Shown: positions 25,591 to 36,869 of the stretch, piece by piece
Position numbering within the stretch: position 1 is the first letter of the stretch
Layout of the letters: each line of letters opens with the position of its first letter
From: Sympetrum striolatum
Lineage: Eukaryota; Arthropoda; Insecta; Odonata; Libellulidae
Assembly (NCBI GenBank): GCA_947579665.1
Contig: OX388349.1
Coordinates: forward strand, 71,614,841-71,678,840
Direction of reading: 5' to 3'
DNA: 64,000 nucleotides
Notes under the pieces: model-generated
Told to the model about the DNA's origin: nothing
What the model saw: only the letters and a program-made list of their open reading frames with translations
Database searches by the model: none
Made by a program: the position numbers and the translations under genes

Positions 25591-28500
25591 TTATTCAAAT
25601 TATAAATATATATCTTAAAATTAAAACTAATGGTTTTATATATTTTTAAGAAATTGCCACTGCAAACAAAGGTTTTTTGCGTATGTAATGTATACCACAC
25701 ACGATTTTTTAGGAACTGAAACTGCTCAATTCACTTTTCTATTTCTCTGGCTGAATAAATATACAAAATCAATACAGTATAATCCATTTTTCAGACAATT
25801 AAAACCTGAGAGCCAATTGATATAAAATGATGAAATGGAGAAATTCGCTTCGGTAAATATTACATGTGAGGGATACGTATTGAAGCAGCGATTATTAAGT
25901 AAACGTATCTAGGTAAACAGCTAAAACACAGGTATAATAGCAGCTGTTATTTTTTCCCAAATTCCAAGAACGTTCGTCATCTCAAATACAGCTTCATACA
26001 TTTATTTTTCTGATATCAAACATTCATAACGTAGCAAAATTTTTGTTTTTATGTTCAGTATTCCTAGAATGATATAAAAGCAAAGAACTTCCAGTAAACA
26101 TTGCAAGCATCCCTTACTTTATTAACGTAGCATAAATACCCACGTTCGTAGAATTTAAAGCACATAAAACATTATATATCAACTAAATGGTCAAAGTTAA
26201 AACTAGATATGGTCGAACGAGCAAATTAAGGACGTGCATGACGATTGGACCAGCAGTTCTATGGAATACACCCGGCATACATATCTATATTACAAGAGCA
26301 CGAGATAAATAAGATGTATGCTCGGGACGTGGGCCAACTTTGGAATGCATCAGTGGCTACCATTTCGCATCTTATATTCACAATACTGCATCTCTTTGCA
26401 TACATATTTGACGCCGGAAACAGCAATATGCATTTAAAGACGCATTTTCGCCAAAATAAAATTCATGTAAGGCATGAACAAACAATAAATAGGCCGAGAT
26501 TAACGTGAATTTAATTCAATAGATACTCTTAATATTACTTAGATACATTTTCTGTGCAGAAAAAAAATCATTCGATCTACGAGTAGATGTCTCGTTATCT
26601 CGCGAAAAATCCTTCTGCTACCTAACATTCTTAAACTGGTATTCTTTTTAAGTTTATCGAAGCAACCAGTTCTTTATTTTCAATTACAATAAAAATCTGC
26701 CTTGATAATACCGATTAACTATCTCATTAGCACAAGGATAAATTTTTAATCACATCAAAGGAAGATATGAAGAGAAATAGATCGCATAAAGACGAAGCTA
26801 AGGGGATGGGGATGAACAAAAATAGGAACTATATTTCCATTTAAAATATCTTAATATGTAAGCTTAAGACGCATTAACCATCGAGATAAGGAACGCAGCA
26901 TAACATGTAAGTCCTAGGGTTTTCAAAATATTTCAATTTCTAGTGAATAGATTCTTATTTTTGGAACTAATCTGAGTTGAGGCAGGTTAAAAACTATTCT
27001 ATAGGGTTTATAACTGATCAATTAGACAATTTCGAAACCAAATATGAACGTAAAGTGAAACAATATTCATGTATCAAGCCTCTAAAAACCGGAAAATCCG
27101 TTTGGAAAAGAGGTTGGGGTGCAAAAATATGGATATCACAGAATGTTTGTTGTAGACAGGGGAAAAAGACAAACTTTATCATATGAAAGTTAAATGACAT
27201 CGAAAAATTTGAATTAATCTGTTATTTTAGTGTAATTTCAAATAAACCTTGGCTTGCCCTTTCATTGGATTTCTGTATTTTAGAAAGACAAAGATCAACT
27301 GAAACGATTTAGGGAGTTTAACTGATTGGGTTAAATGCAAAAAGAATACTCCAAGGATACTGGAGAAAATTGATACTGAATAATCCGTCCTAGAATTTAA
27401 ACCCCGAATTAAGTAACTATAAATAAATCTCGGTCACAAGGAACAGGGGAAAAAATATCAACTAGCAGCGAATAAACCTTTACATTACGATAATCGGTTA
27501 TTTTGCATTTATTGAAATTTTGGAATTTTTGCATGGCAAGTAAAATCATTACGAAGAAAAACAGTCTATCATGAACAGTAAAAAAGGTATCCGTTTTCAA
27601 AGTATGCGTGGAAAATCCAGAAATTAGTACGTGATGTTATCACTCCGAAATAATTTCAACGTCAAAGAGTTTCATTATATCTCTGAGATTCAGAATATAA
27701 TACATAAACCATTCCCCACCAAAATTTTCATTTTCATATATTTCCGAATGTTTTGTGACATTTACTACTCGATTCAAATCCTTTGACAACTGTTAAACGT
27801 GCAAATCTCAGGATCATTTCGAGAAAAAGAGAGTAAAAATAACAACGTCGAAAGTTATACAACAACTGATATTCTTCAGCATAGTGTTGGCAGTAAATGG
27901 ATACCCAAATGAAGCCTTTCTGGTACGTACCTATACAATCAACCATCTCAGTTCGTAGTTAAAAAGAAAACGGATGATTTCCATATAGATAGCTTTGGAA
28001 TTTGGAGACGATTTCAGGAGTCCCATTTTCCAATTACATCCCTAAATTTCAACAATATCATTCAAGATGGAAAACCGACACCGTTCGATAAAAATCCAAT
28101 TCTCCGCTCTCTAATCGAGAAACTTTTGAGTTAATTCCATCCGTCCCTCGGGGTTTCCGTGATAACAAGAGGGGGCGAAACGACTTCAGTGATTCATCTT
28201 CTTCAAAGCGTCCGGCATCGATGTGATAATTTATCCCACCATTTTGACTCAAATCCAAAGTAGAGTATAAAACTTAATGGATGACGTAAGAAAGACATCT
28301 TATCTCCGAATTTTCACAGGAAATCTTATGAAAGATCAGCGGCAGATTTGATGGTATAAGAGTCCAGAACAAATCTCCTCATGTAATATAAAATGTATTT
28401 TGTCAAGACAAGACCAACTCCCCGCAGTAGGAGTGCCTCATACTACGGGAGAACATTACTACTGGATTATTGACGGAAATTGTTATTGACGGAAATTTTT

Positions 28501-28639
28501 ATTGAAAAAAATTATATGAAAAAAGTCTGAAAATTTTCTGTGGCTTTTTAGATTAGTATTAGATATATTCTGTTATTTAAAATATAGTTAATTGTTGTAA
28601 AGAAAGAAAATTCGTAACACGACTGTTAAAGAATTAGAG

Positions 28640-28771
28640 GTTTTAAATCCCTAATAGCCGTCTTTGTCGGTGTTCCGACTTCCGAAAGGACACCGCACTT
28701 TCTTGTTTTATCGGAAAACCGGTGGCTGAGACGAAGAACACCGACAAAGACGTGTATTGGAGATTTTAAAC
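28640..28771. mobile_element. MITE-like element with terminal inverted repeats
   Basis: A 17-bp perfect inverted repeat (28659-28675 and 28736-28752, core TCTTTGTCGGTGTT) continues outward for about 20 more bases on each side with a few mismatches. This gives arms of roughly 37 bp at 28640-28675 and 28736-28771. An inner stem TTCCGA/TCGGAA (28680-28685 with 28711-28716) makes the whole unit a branched hairpin. There is no coding capacity. TTTTAAA is present at both outer ends, but it is nearly palindromic, so it may belong to the arms rather than to a target duplication. The superfamily is not assigned. A long-hairpin RNA precursor is an alternative. Confidence 0.55.
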
Positions 28772-28899
28772 TTTTAAAACAAATCACTTTACTATAACTG
28801 ACAAAAGGTACTTCTTACAAAGTCAGAAATGACTGCAGGAGTACTTTTCGGAAGTTGTTCTTGACAAAAACACTGACCTACATCATCTAGGTATATATG

Positions 28900-29790
28900 A
28901 TTCGGGGGGCTATAAAACTCTTTCAACAAACACTAAATGCCAGCAAATATTACATATTTCGTAATAAAGAAGCAGTGGGATAATTTACTAGCAGATTTTT
29001 TTAAAGAATTCCCCGATAAATTTTTTCCAAATCCTTCCCAGCCGAGAACGCACGAGATGAAGCCAAGAGAAGATACCTCGCATTTTTCACCGCCTAGAAA
29101 CGTTTCATCTCGCGAACTCCGCGATTTTGCGAGAAAAAGCGAGGTCGGGAAAGAAACGAGCGATGCGCGAGCTGTAGCGGGGATATTTACGGCCGAAAAT
29201 TCTCGCCGGAATGAAGATGCCATAATTTTTCTTCGCGGGAATCGAATTGGATGGAGCAGCCGAGAGGCAGGGAGGTGGAAGGGGTGAGAACATTGGAGCG
29301 AGCGGAGGAAATCAGATCGAGTTATTGGCCTCGGGATACCTGGGAACTAGAAACAGGTGACTCCGAGGATTCGAAGGAAAAATAAGTCCCAAAGACAACT
29401 GCGGTGGATGGGGAGAATTCGGGGAAATGACTTAGAAAAAAATAACTACGGGGTCAAAGAAAGAGCGAAAATCAAACAATCAGAATAGAAGGGAAAAGCA
29501 ATGCATCATCAGAGTGTTGCGTCACTCTAGTTAACAGGAAGATGGTCTTAAATTAGGTGGAATGTGTTCTGAAATTACTCTATTCATGAGTTGACGAAAT
29601 GGTGACTCAGAGAGGAAAATAGCAGGAGACAACTCCGGAACACAGAAATAACTTCTAGAAACGAGTTAAGGTTTAATAATGAGGAAAACTGGGAAACTTC
29701 CGAGAAAACGACGTCTTAAGGTAAAAGGAGTTATCCTACGAAATGGGTAAAATAGGGAATATCGCATTACTCGGATGTAAAGAGGAAGAT
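28900..29790. other. CpG- and purine-rich island
   Basis: The first half is CpG-dense, with small inverted motifs such as CTCGCGAA and GCGAGAAAAAGCGAG near 29109-29142. The second half is G/A-rich. Overlapping frames of 116 codons (plus) and 96 and 62 codons (minus) share the same bases, so openness reflects composition. A regulatory or unmethylated island is possible. No protein homology is recognised. Confidence 0.45.
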
Positions 29791-32390
29791 AACCTAATAA
29801 ATATATAAAGTATAAATAAAGCTGAACGTCGACAACGTACTTAAATAAAACAACGTGATAAAACAGAACGCACCCTAAAAATAAGTAATAGCGTGCTGAA
29901 ATTGAATAATAAGGAGAAATTGAAGCCCTTTGAGAGATCTGGTGAGAGAAAGACAGCCCACCTTGGCGGACGGATGTGATTCCAAGAAATGCGACATAAC
30001 TTGAAGAGAGATAAATAACTCAGCGAAGGCGACTTCACAACAAGAAGACAGACTTCGGGAATGCAATAACTTTGGGGAATACATATTTCTGCGACAGAGA
30101 CACAAAAGTGGAATATTGCGTAGAATCTCGAAAGCGTGGCTTCAGAAAATATCTGCCCGGGATAGAAGTAGCATCTCTAGAGTAGACAGAGGAATGACTA
30201 ACGAAATGAGAAAGCTACGAAATAAGGAAAATAAGCATGAGATTAGAATTGTCACAGAAAAAGACAAGCAATCCCAGCTGAGCCAACCCACAGAGAAGTA
30301 TCACCTTCTACGCTGTGATTCTATTCCTACCTGCAGTAATACGAACTTTCCAGTAAACTTCCAAGAAGATAATGCGGGAATGCATACATAATGAAGAGGT
30401 GTACATTAAGTTCGAACCACTCTTAATTAGATTCAAAGCGAGTTTGAGTGATAAATCCTGATGCATAAAGTAAGTGAGCTATTAGACAATCGCATAATAA
30501 ATAACCCATGATAAAAATTAGTACGAATAACTTCAAATAACAATCAAAGATTATTCGCAAGGTACGTATGCAGACGTAGATTTAAAAAAAAAGAAATATT
30601 TCATTTTAATTATATACACATATGATACATTACGATTACAATAAAATAATTTATAGTATATTAAAATAATATCACAAAAAAGAATGTTACAGTTTAAACA
30701 TTAATTCCCTTTAAAATGGAATCGTTTGAATTTTGATACAAAAGAATAATGTCATGGCCTGCTTCTGATCATTTTATGATTATAATCAATAACCTTGAAA
30801 AGAGGTCCTCCAAATCAAGATATTTGACATCCTTGACACCATCGTGAATAACTTAAATTGGAAACTTTATTTTACGATTAAATATTTTCTTTACTTATAT
30901 CCTTAACACTATAATAAGTATGAAGATAAATAATAAATAAATCATTATAATACTGTAATTTAAGATAATAATTAAGAACTACAAGATAAAATTTGTGCGC
31001 AGACACGAAGTTTTAGCTCAATGGGGTGTAAACATAATACCCCAATAAAGAAACAAAATGAGAAATCCGTAAGGAAATGACTTTTCGGAAATAGTAACAT
31101 CAGAAGAAAATCTGGAATCAAATCCAATATTCCTGCAAGCAGACATATCGTCTTGATAATCAACCACCGAGATAATCGAGAGAACAGAATATCTTAAAAG
31201 TAATGAGAAAATCGAGAAAGGTCGCGTAATTTCGGTAGAGATCGGCACCACGAGAGAAATATCACTTTGGGATAAATATAGACGGAGGGAAGTGCAGCAG
31301 GTTGCAGCGACAGGACTTCTAAGAGGTTCATTCCACCGTCTGGGGAAGCCCAACAGTAAAATTGCGCTCTTATAATACGGAAATACAGGGAAGTCAAGCT
31401 CGATCCAGGAAGTGAAGGGAATAAGCCTCCTAGATATAGACATCCGGAGCCATAAGAGAATTTACGGATAGCAAAGGAAAAATTGGATCCTTTGCGATGT
31501 ATTTGGCGAGATGCAGTCATAAGTACGCTATGTTTGAAGAGATTCAATTTCCGAAGAACGAAATGAGATATTCGAACATGTAACAGAGGACCTGATCCTC
31601 GTTCTATCCATTTACGAATCACAGATCCGATTCTCCGATAAATAATTTAGACGTATGACCTCGAAGCAATATCCTCAAGCTCTCCAGAAGTTCTTATTCA
31701 TTATTGAGACGCAAGAGATGACGTCCCAGTCTAGTCAAAATGAACACGTAAGTTAATCCGTTCTTCATATAATTCTATGTACATAGTAAATTTTAAAGAC
31801 GTTTAGGATACTTTTGGTAATTGGTCACAAAATAAAAAGGTAGTATATGAAGGGCTAAATCTCCCTTGATTCAAATTTTTAAAGTTTAGGAAGACCTTGC
31901 CAGGTAAAATGTAATTAAGATTAATTAGCACTAAGCTGAAAATCATACCTTAAGAAAATTATTCTACGCACCACTAGGGGATGATTAACATAAAATACCA
32001 TCTATATGGCATAAGTTCTTTACTGCTATTAAGATTATGTAAAAAATTAAAAAATCGCGAAGAATAAAAAATAAATATTCAACTATTTAAAAAATTTTAA
32101 AATATAATAATCGATACTGAATTTGGTAAATACAAGACATTTATAAAAATTAAAATCCCAAAAAGAAATCAAGGGCCCAAGAAAGTACAAAAACCTGTTT
32201 CAACACCAGGTCCTAGGGACGAGTACCCATCGAAGAAGATTCCAACTCCTCCTGTACATCACCGTGGTAAATCTAGCAGCAAGTCGTAAATAATTCCTCT
32301 CCTTTCTTTCCTTAATTATTCAAGCCAATTCGACGAGGGAAAAATTGAATAAACTCGGTAGAAAACTTCCGATTTTGGGAAAAGAAATTC
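29791..32390. other. Mixed and A+T-rich DNA, no supported gene
   Basis: Minus-strand frames of 141 and 142 codons (31018-31443, 31194-31622) overlap in different phases over a purine-rich patch at about 31000-31700. Neither shows a family motif. Another 91-codon plus frame (30116-30391) is also anonymous. The stretch from 31700 to 32150 is plain A+T-rich sequence. Confidence 0.5.
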
Positions 32391-32900
32391 TCCGGTCAGG
32401 AAAAAGGGCGAACAACCTCTCTCCCAATTGTCGTGTCCTCTCAATCTCACTACACCACCACGTCCGACTTCTTTCGCAATCGTTTGGAGGCTTGTGACCC
32501 GTGAAGAAGACCTTTCCTACCCGTCTTTCCCACGTCCGCCTTCAGTATTCGAGACGCTTACACATCGATCGGAATTGCAATTGGAAACTGCATCACGTCC
32601 CTTATTTGGTAAATGGACGTGTGATGATTACTTACGCGGAATTTCATCCGATCGTTTTTTATCGCTACGCAAGCCTACCGATCTTCGTCTGTTTTTCCGA
32701 CACTTGTTATAAGATATGAGCGAGAAGCGTGCGAGTAAATTTTCTAAGCGTGCGCGCTCCAGATTTGTTAGAGCTTCGAATATCTTTTCAGATGGATAAC
32801 AAGTGAAGATGAAATACGAACGATCCGAACTATTTTTGTTTCATCTCTTCGATAACAAATCGAGGTGAAAATGTGACTCGGATAAACTTCGTAATGTTTG
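32391..32900. other. CpG-containing, pyrimidine-skewed island
   Basis: Two plus-strand frames (94 and 72 codons) run in different phases over the same C/T-rich bases. The translations do not resemble a protein family. CpG is frequent compared with the flanks. Confidence 0.45.
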
Positions 32901-32994
32901 GCTCCCTCTGATCTATTTACATTAATTTATTCTAATTCAAATGAAGTTCATAAAAATATATACGAGAAATTGATAATTTATATTTTAAAAATTT

Positions 32995-33438
32995 ATATGA
33001 TTTTTTTCTTAATATTCAGTCAATGAGTACATAAATTTTAATTAAAATAATATTGTTATTACATATTTGACTAGCATATTTTCTTAAACAAATCTATTGT
33101 AACTGAGGAATTGACAATAAATTAGTAAATACCATAATTAGCTATTACAAATAGCGTAAGAAGAAAAATATAAAAATTTATGGCTTCTTAGTATACGGTA
33201 ATATTACTAGTAGCCGTAATATCAGCATATGATTTTTTTCTTAATATTCAGTCAATGAGTACATAAATTTTAATTAAAATAATATTGTTATTACATATTT
33301 GACTAGCATATTTTCTTAAACAAATCTATTGTGACTGAGGAATTGACAATAAATTAGTCAATACCATAACTAGCTATTTCAAATAGCGTTAGAAGAAAAA
33401 TATAAAAATTTATGGCTTCTTAGTATACGGTAATATTA
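32995..33438 (+). repeat. Direct duplication of a 212-bp segment (232-bp period)
   Basis: The segment 32995-33206 recurs at 33227-33438 with about five substitutions and no indels that I can see (roughly 97-98% identity). The copies are separated by 20 bases, so the period is 232 bp. Both copies begin ATATGATTTTTTTC and end GTATACGGTAATATTA. The unit is A+T-rich, has no open frame and no terminal inverted repeats. It is either a young local tandem duplication or a dimer of an A+T-rich satellite or non-autonomous repeat. Confidence 0.97.
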
Positions 33439-33539
33439 TACGGAATTCCGATAGAATTTATAATACACTATTTTTAATTACTTAAAATGAAACACAAACC
33501 AGGCATTCACTCAAATAACTCTAAGTGATCTATTAAAAT

Positions 33540-33980
33540 ATAAATCGCTCGCAAAAGAAAACAAGTTATTACTCTCGATTCGTACACAAGGAAAATACCA
33601 GATAAGTCGAAAGCAAGTTTCGTCCGCGTACTCCGTCGAGTACTCTCTCGGTAGATTCGATAACGAACAGACACTAGGTTATTAAAGAGGGTTACAGCAA
33701 TTTATTACAACGCCAGAGCCGTAAAGATTACATAAATATTCATCTGCGAGTCCGTTAGTCGAACAACGAGGACTAAAATGAAATATTAACACGAACCTCT
33801 TACGAGCATGGTATTGCAAGTAAGATTCATTCCCAACAACTGCCAGCGGCCAAATATTTCACAGTTAAAACGCGGCAGGAAAATTAATTTATACGCATCG
33901 ATACAGAATAATACGGGATTAAATTACACGAAAATATATCATGTCGCTGGGGGCAAAATAAATAGGATTACCATCTACTG
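33540..33980. promoter_or_regulatory. Candidate conserved non-coding block
   Basis: This patch interrupts A+T-rich sequence and has no credible frame. It holds a 6-bp stem GTACTC-CGTC-GAGTAC at 33628-33643, several TAAAT and ATTAAT cores, and a high local motif diversity without repeats. Its appearance is that of an enhancer-like element. Conservation data would decide. Confidence 0.2.
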
Positions 33981-34450
33981 AGATCCCTAATAAGTAAAAG
34001 GCAATATCGTACATGAGCTTAAAAGAGGAATACCTCAGCTGATATTATAGGATATCGAAATGTTACTTAATAGAAAAGAACTGTCGAAGTAGGAATCTTT
34101 CTCCAGCAAGCCTGCTACCTATTATAAGTATTAAACAAAATAACTGAATTTCAATTATGCATGGTAATTAATTTTGGGAATTCAACTGGACCAACAATTT
34201 AATAATAAACTTGAAGATCGTTACATAAAATATGTTTTCATACATCATAGGTAAAGATTGAATTTATTTCTAATATTTATCAAGAACTTATTTCTGCAAT
34301 TTCAAGAGTCTAAAAATAAATATCAAAATAAGAGAAACCACAAAACTTTTGAGCTCGGATAAAAACAACCTATCAATAAAAAAATAACATGGCCCATTCA
34401 GGCCGGAATTTGTAGACATCTTTTAGCTCCCTTCATTTTTTTAGTAATAG
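33981..34450. other. A+T-rich DNA, nothing recognised
   Basis: No gene, repeat or RNA is visible between the candidate regulatory block and the tRNA-like element. Confidence 0.6.
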
Positions 34451-34540
34451 CCGGCCTAGGTGACGTAGCGGTAAGCTTGCAAGAGTTGCAACTCTAAGAT
34501 CCCGGGTTCGAATCCTATTTAGGACAAAGCTGATTTTTTT
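34451..34540 (+). repeat. tRNA-derived SINE-like element with pol III boxes and terminator
   Basis: An A-box-like TGACGTAGCGG (34461-34471, about one mismatch to the consensus) and a perfect B box GGTTCGAATCC (34505-34515) are 33 bases apart, the spacing of a tRNA gene. A run of seven T at 34534-34540 would terminate pol III soon after the tRNA-like part ends near 34526. The acceptor and TPsiC stems pair poorly, and the anticodon arm (AGAG..CTCT) has a 6-base loop. A functional tRNA is therefore unlikely, and a tRNA-derived SINE head or pseudogene is preferred. Confidence 0.6.
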
Positions 34541-36480
34541 CATGAAAACATTAATGGTAAGAGTGGCCTCTCAAAACTAAATTTTAATCAACTTCTAATC
34601 CACCTGATGAGTTACAAATAAGAGACGGATCGAAAAGGATAGAATGATTTTGCATCACAAAAATCAAACTACAACAAATATACTTTCATAACGGAAGTAT
34701 CATCAAATCAGTAGCATTTGAAATTAGGATTGGTATACGTAAACTTAAAGACAACATGAACCCAAATAAAACATTAGATTGTTGCGAACTAGAACAAGCT
34801 AACACCGAGCCATTCCAGTAGTACCGTGATATAAAGTCATTCTGTAAAACCGAATATTCCTTTAATCGACTGATCGATGGTATACCTCTTCCCCACTTCA
34901 AACATTCGCAACTGGTCACGTGCTCTGGTTAGGAAAGTGATCCCACAGCAGTCACTCTAAAAAGAGGATTCCATCGCAATCGCCAACTGCAACCAGAAAT
35001 GCGTCGAGCCTCGTATGGACGCGCGAAGAATTTCTGCTTTCGCCGAAGTCACGTATTACGCTTTAATAGCCTGAGGGAGGAGTCCCTCGTTCAAAATAAA
35101 GGCCGTGCATTCAGCAGAGGCACGCTCATCCGAAAAAATGGGTCAAACTCAGATTAAATAGATAAGGCGATGACGGTCCGAACAACAAGTGAATGGCGAA
35201 GAGCGAAGGGCCACCAAAGGGCTCGTTTTTTTAAGAGCGAAGAAGAAAAGGGGTAAAAAAGTGGAGACATCACGGAGACGCCGAGTAAACAAAGAGGTGA
35301 AAAGAAAAGTGAAGAAGAAGGGTAAAAGGAAAAAGATACTGTCGCGCAAAAGTCTGCAAAGATATGCGAACGAAGATGATGAGAAAGAATGGTTATCTAC
35401 AAAATACTTAAGAGCAGAAGAAATTTTTAAGATCTAGACGAGGCGAAAATAGTACAAAATGATTCAACTAAGAAAGATGAGAGATAAATGCATCCAACAA
35501 AGTTATACTAGATATATTCTTGTTAGGAATGATAAGGTTTCTATTAATTCATCTCTATATCAAGTATAAATAACAGTAACAATCCATATAGTAATTGATA
35601 GCTTAAAATAAAAATAATTTACACAAGAGGTACGCATATTTGCTAATCATTACATAAATGTAAGCCCCTATATTGGATTAATTAAACGTTGAATACATAT
35701 AAAAATTCCAGAAAAAATAACTTTAATACTTAAAATTATTATTCTATTAGTAAATTATGGTTACATTAACAGTAAAATATGAAATCTATAATGAGATTAA
35801 TACAAACATATTTCACGATCTGAATCTTAATGGTATGGATAAAATTATAGCATCAAAGCAAAATCATGGAAAATTCAATTGCTATTGCTATCGTGCAGTA
35901 GAACATCATAATTCAACAGTTAAAAATTTCAAATCATCCGAGAATTCCAAAATTTATATTAAAATGAAATATTCGACGATAAATAAGGTAGATTAGCGCA
36001 TCGAAGCCAATAAAAAAGCAACCCTAAACTATAAATTAACTAACTGACGGTGATACACCAATCGGCGACTATTAACCCAATTTCGGTTAAGTTAGATAAA
36101 AAATATAGGAAATTACGAGAGAAAAATCAATCAAAATTTCACTCATGATTTGCTTTAAACGCATGTGAGAAGTAAAATTCTTATCATTCCAGCCAAGTAC
36201 CTTAGCTCAGTTCTTTAAATTTATTTTTTTCAGCAGTTTTTGTAACGTCTCACATTACACGAAAACGGTTAAATAATGTAATGTGGAAAACTTACAAAAG
36301 CAAATACTTTTACAAATAAAAATACATCAATAAAAGTGTCATGAACTACTGTCTCCTTAACGACATGAAAATAGGAAATAATTCGCTAACAAACTAATAA
36401 GGGAACGAGCCTGTTTGATCTCCGAGTTAAAAATGGATTCATTCCTTAGAGTAAAATTGATGTTGGAGATGCCAACTAGC
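34541..36480. other. A+T-rich DNA with a purine-rich island at about 34920-35440
   Basis: The island carries an 82-codon plus frame (35189-35437) whose product would be almost entirely K/R/E. This is what a G/A-rich strand gives by default. It could be mistaken for a basic nucleolar protein, but there is no ordered motif. The remainder is A+T-rich. The 79-codon frame at 35757-35996 is anonymous. Confidence 0.5.
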
Positions 36481-36530
36481 AAACAAACCTTACCCGAATC
36501 GTTTACACACGGCTTGGGCCAATTCTGGAC

Positions 36531-36790
36531 GAGCGGTTTGCCCGCTCCACAATATTGCTTATTCTACACGAGAGGTTGAACAGCGGCAAAAACGCGGGTA
36601 AAACGTTCTGCCATACTACACTAGCGGCACTACTACCATGAGCCAACGTAGAGAATGAATGATGCGACCGTGATGCACTCGCTATCGCCACGTGCAGATT
36701 GACTCGCTGTTCACGCGCAAGTGGTTCGAACCCCTCCTCAGGCATTTCGCCCGCTCGCCAATAAGTCCTCCCAAGGCGTGCAAACCGCTC
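36531..36790. repeat. G+C-richer segment bounded by an 11-bp inverted repeat
   Basis: GAGCGGTTTGC at 36531-36541 is matched exactly in inverted orientation by GCAAACCGCTC at 36780-36790, framing about 260 bp of CpG-rich DNA. The left copy is itself part of a hairpin (GAGCGG-TTTGC-CCGCTC, 36531-36547). TTCGAA-centred GGTTCGAACCCC lies inside near 36723. No target duplication is evident. It may be a small non-autonomous DNA transposon, or chance within a CpG island. Confidence 0.3.
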
Positions 36791-36869
36791 TTGTAAATAC
36801 GTCCACTTAAAATCCTTGGTTCTACTTCTGACGCGGGTTTGGGGCTTGTTAGCTCACGAAGAGATCCTG

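Larger units (their letters stand above)
24230..28639. other. Long A+T-rich stretch without a supported gene
   Basis: A 131-codon minus-strand frame (24964-25359) encodes a hydrophobic F/L/I-rich string, and an 87-codon plus frame (26245-26508) is less biased. Neither has a recognisable motif or neighbouring exon. Short tandem repeats near 24776 and 25545 are listed separately. Otherwise nothing is seen. Confidence 0.55.

Noticed and set aside
31018..31622. Two overlapping minus-strand frames of 141 and 142 codons
   Set aside because: They use different phases of the same purine-rich patch and neither resembles a protein family.
34451..34526. Functional tRNA gene
   Set aside because: A and B boxes are present, but the acceptor and TPsiC stems pair poorly and the anticodon loop has the wrong size.
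35189..35437. Lysine/arginine-rich 82-codon frame resembling a basic nuclear protein
   Set aside because: The strand is G/A-rich, which yields K, R, E and G automatically. No ordered motif.
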